Shown piece after piece: positions 63,949 to 64,000 of a stretch of 64,000 bases of DNA; positions within the stretch are counted from its first letter, which is position 1, and the number at the start of each line of letters is the position of its first letter. The stretch covers positions 62,001 to 126,000 of the forward strand of contig LBTE01000001.1 in the NCBI GenBank assembly GCA_000989955.1, given 5' to 3'. Under the pieces are notes generated by a model. It did not search any database. It saw only the letters and a program-made list of their open reading frames with translations, and was not told where the DNA came from. Made by a program: the position numbers and the translations under genes. This DNA comes from a candidate division TM6 bacterium GW2011_GWF2_37_49 (GTDB lineage: Bacteria; Babelota; Babeliae; Babelales; RVW-14).

Positions 63949-64000
63949 TTACTGAACGGCAGCGGAATTTCGAACTGATCCCAGCTTTTTTTGAATTTTA
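63949..64000 (-). CDS. Possible 3' end of a gene beginning beyond the window
   Basis: One minus-strand frame is open from the right edge to TAA at 63949-63951, reading KIQKKLGSVRNSAAVQ. It lies about 48 bases before the priA start on the same strand, a plausible operon spacing. Only 16 residues are visible, so it may equally be non-coding. Confidence 0.25.
   Translation of the reverse strand, partial: KIQKKLGSVRNSAAVQ

Noticed and set aside
1-64000. tRNA, rRNA, tmRNA genes, CRISPR arrays, replication origin
   Set aside because: Looked for TPsiC-arm-like motifs, regular direct repeats with spacers and DnaA-box clusters by eye; none convincing. A tRNAscan, cmsearch and CRISPR search would settle this.

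Overview
The window is AT-rich, bacterial and densely coded. It reads like a small-genome, host-associated Gram-negative bacterium, and the gene repertoire would fit the candidate phylum Dependentiae (TM6); that placement is inference, because there is no rRNA gene here. Supporting features are a complete tolQ-tolR-tolA-tolB operon plus a Pal-like lipoprotein (outer membrane), a MurE with the DNPR motif of meso-diaminopimelate enzymes, biotin uptake (BioY) with a biotin ligase and no biotin synthesis seen, and many signal-peptide-bearing proteins of unknown function, several with ankyrin repeats or coiled coils.

Layout. 1-3.2 kb (minus): asnA, bioY and an APC amino-acid permease cut by the left edge. 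asnA is preceded by an asparagine-rich leader peptide, an attenuator and a small coupled ORF. 3.6-6.4 kb: three secreted hypothetical proteins. 6.5-8.2 kb: DUF2062 membrane protein, smpB, birA. 8.4-12.1 kb: a secreted unknown and a secreted J-domain/ankyrin fusion. 12.5-16.2 kb: HIT protein, VOC protein, rpsT, rpmB, ftsH. 16.4-20.1 kb: Tol operon. 20.5-27.1 kb: two tandem TMTC-like membrane TPR proteins, sugar-phosphate isomerase, rpmE, prfA. 27.6-31.5 kb: pal, RNase E/G, gatB. 31.7-32.5 kb: MNT/HEPN toxin-antitoxin pair. 33-37.4 kb: an HtrA-like protease with two secreted partners. 37.9-39.3 kb: murE. 39.5-50.9 kb: two giant paralogous secreted proteins flanking a giant coiled-coil secreted protein. 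51.3-53.6 kb: topA. 53.9-58.7 kb: small secreted ankyrin and unknown proteins. 59-64 kb: rsmA, a Gly/His-rich secreted protein, priA.

Two results stand out. First, the asnA upstream region has all parts of a ribosome-mediated transcription attenuator: a 27-codon leader with eight Asn codons, a 14-bp antiterminator that can form between the leader and a downstream segment, and a competing 9-bp terminator with a T-run. Second, at least twelve copies of one diverged intergenic repeat are scattered on both strands. Eleven are exactly 135 nt between conserved ends although their interiors differ widely; two carry unrelated but perfect 10-bp hairpins followed by T-runs. Two copies are each accompanied by the same second repeat of about 165 bp, which looks like a transposase fragment.

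Other intergenic DNA holds long imperfect palindromes, a 23-bp perfect hairpin between htrA and murE, and decayed pieces of a transposase and of an HTH regulator. No tRNA, rRNA or CRISPR array was recognised.
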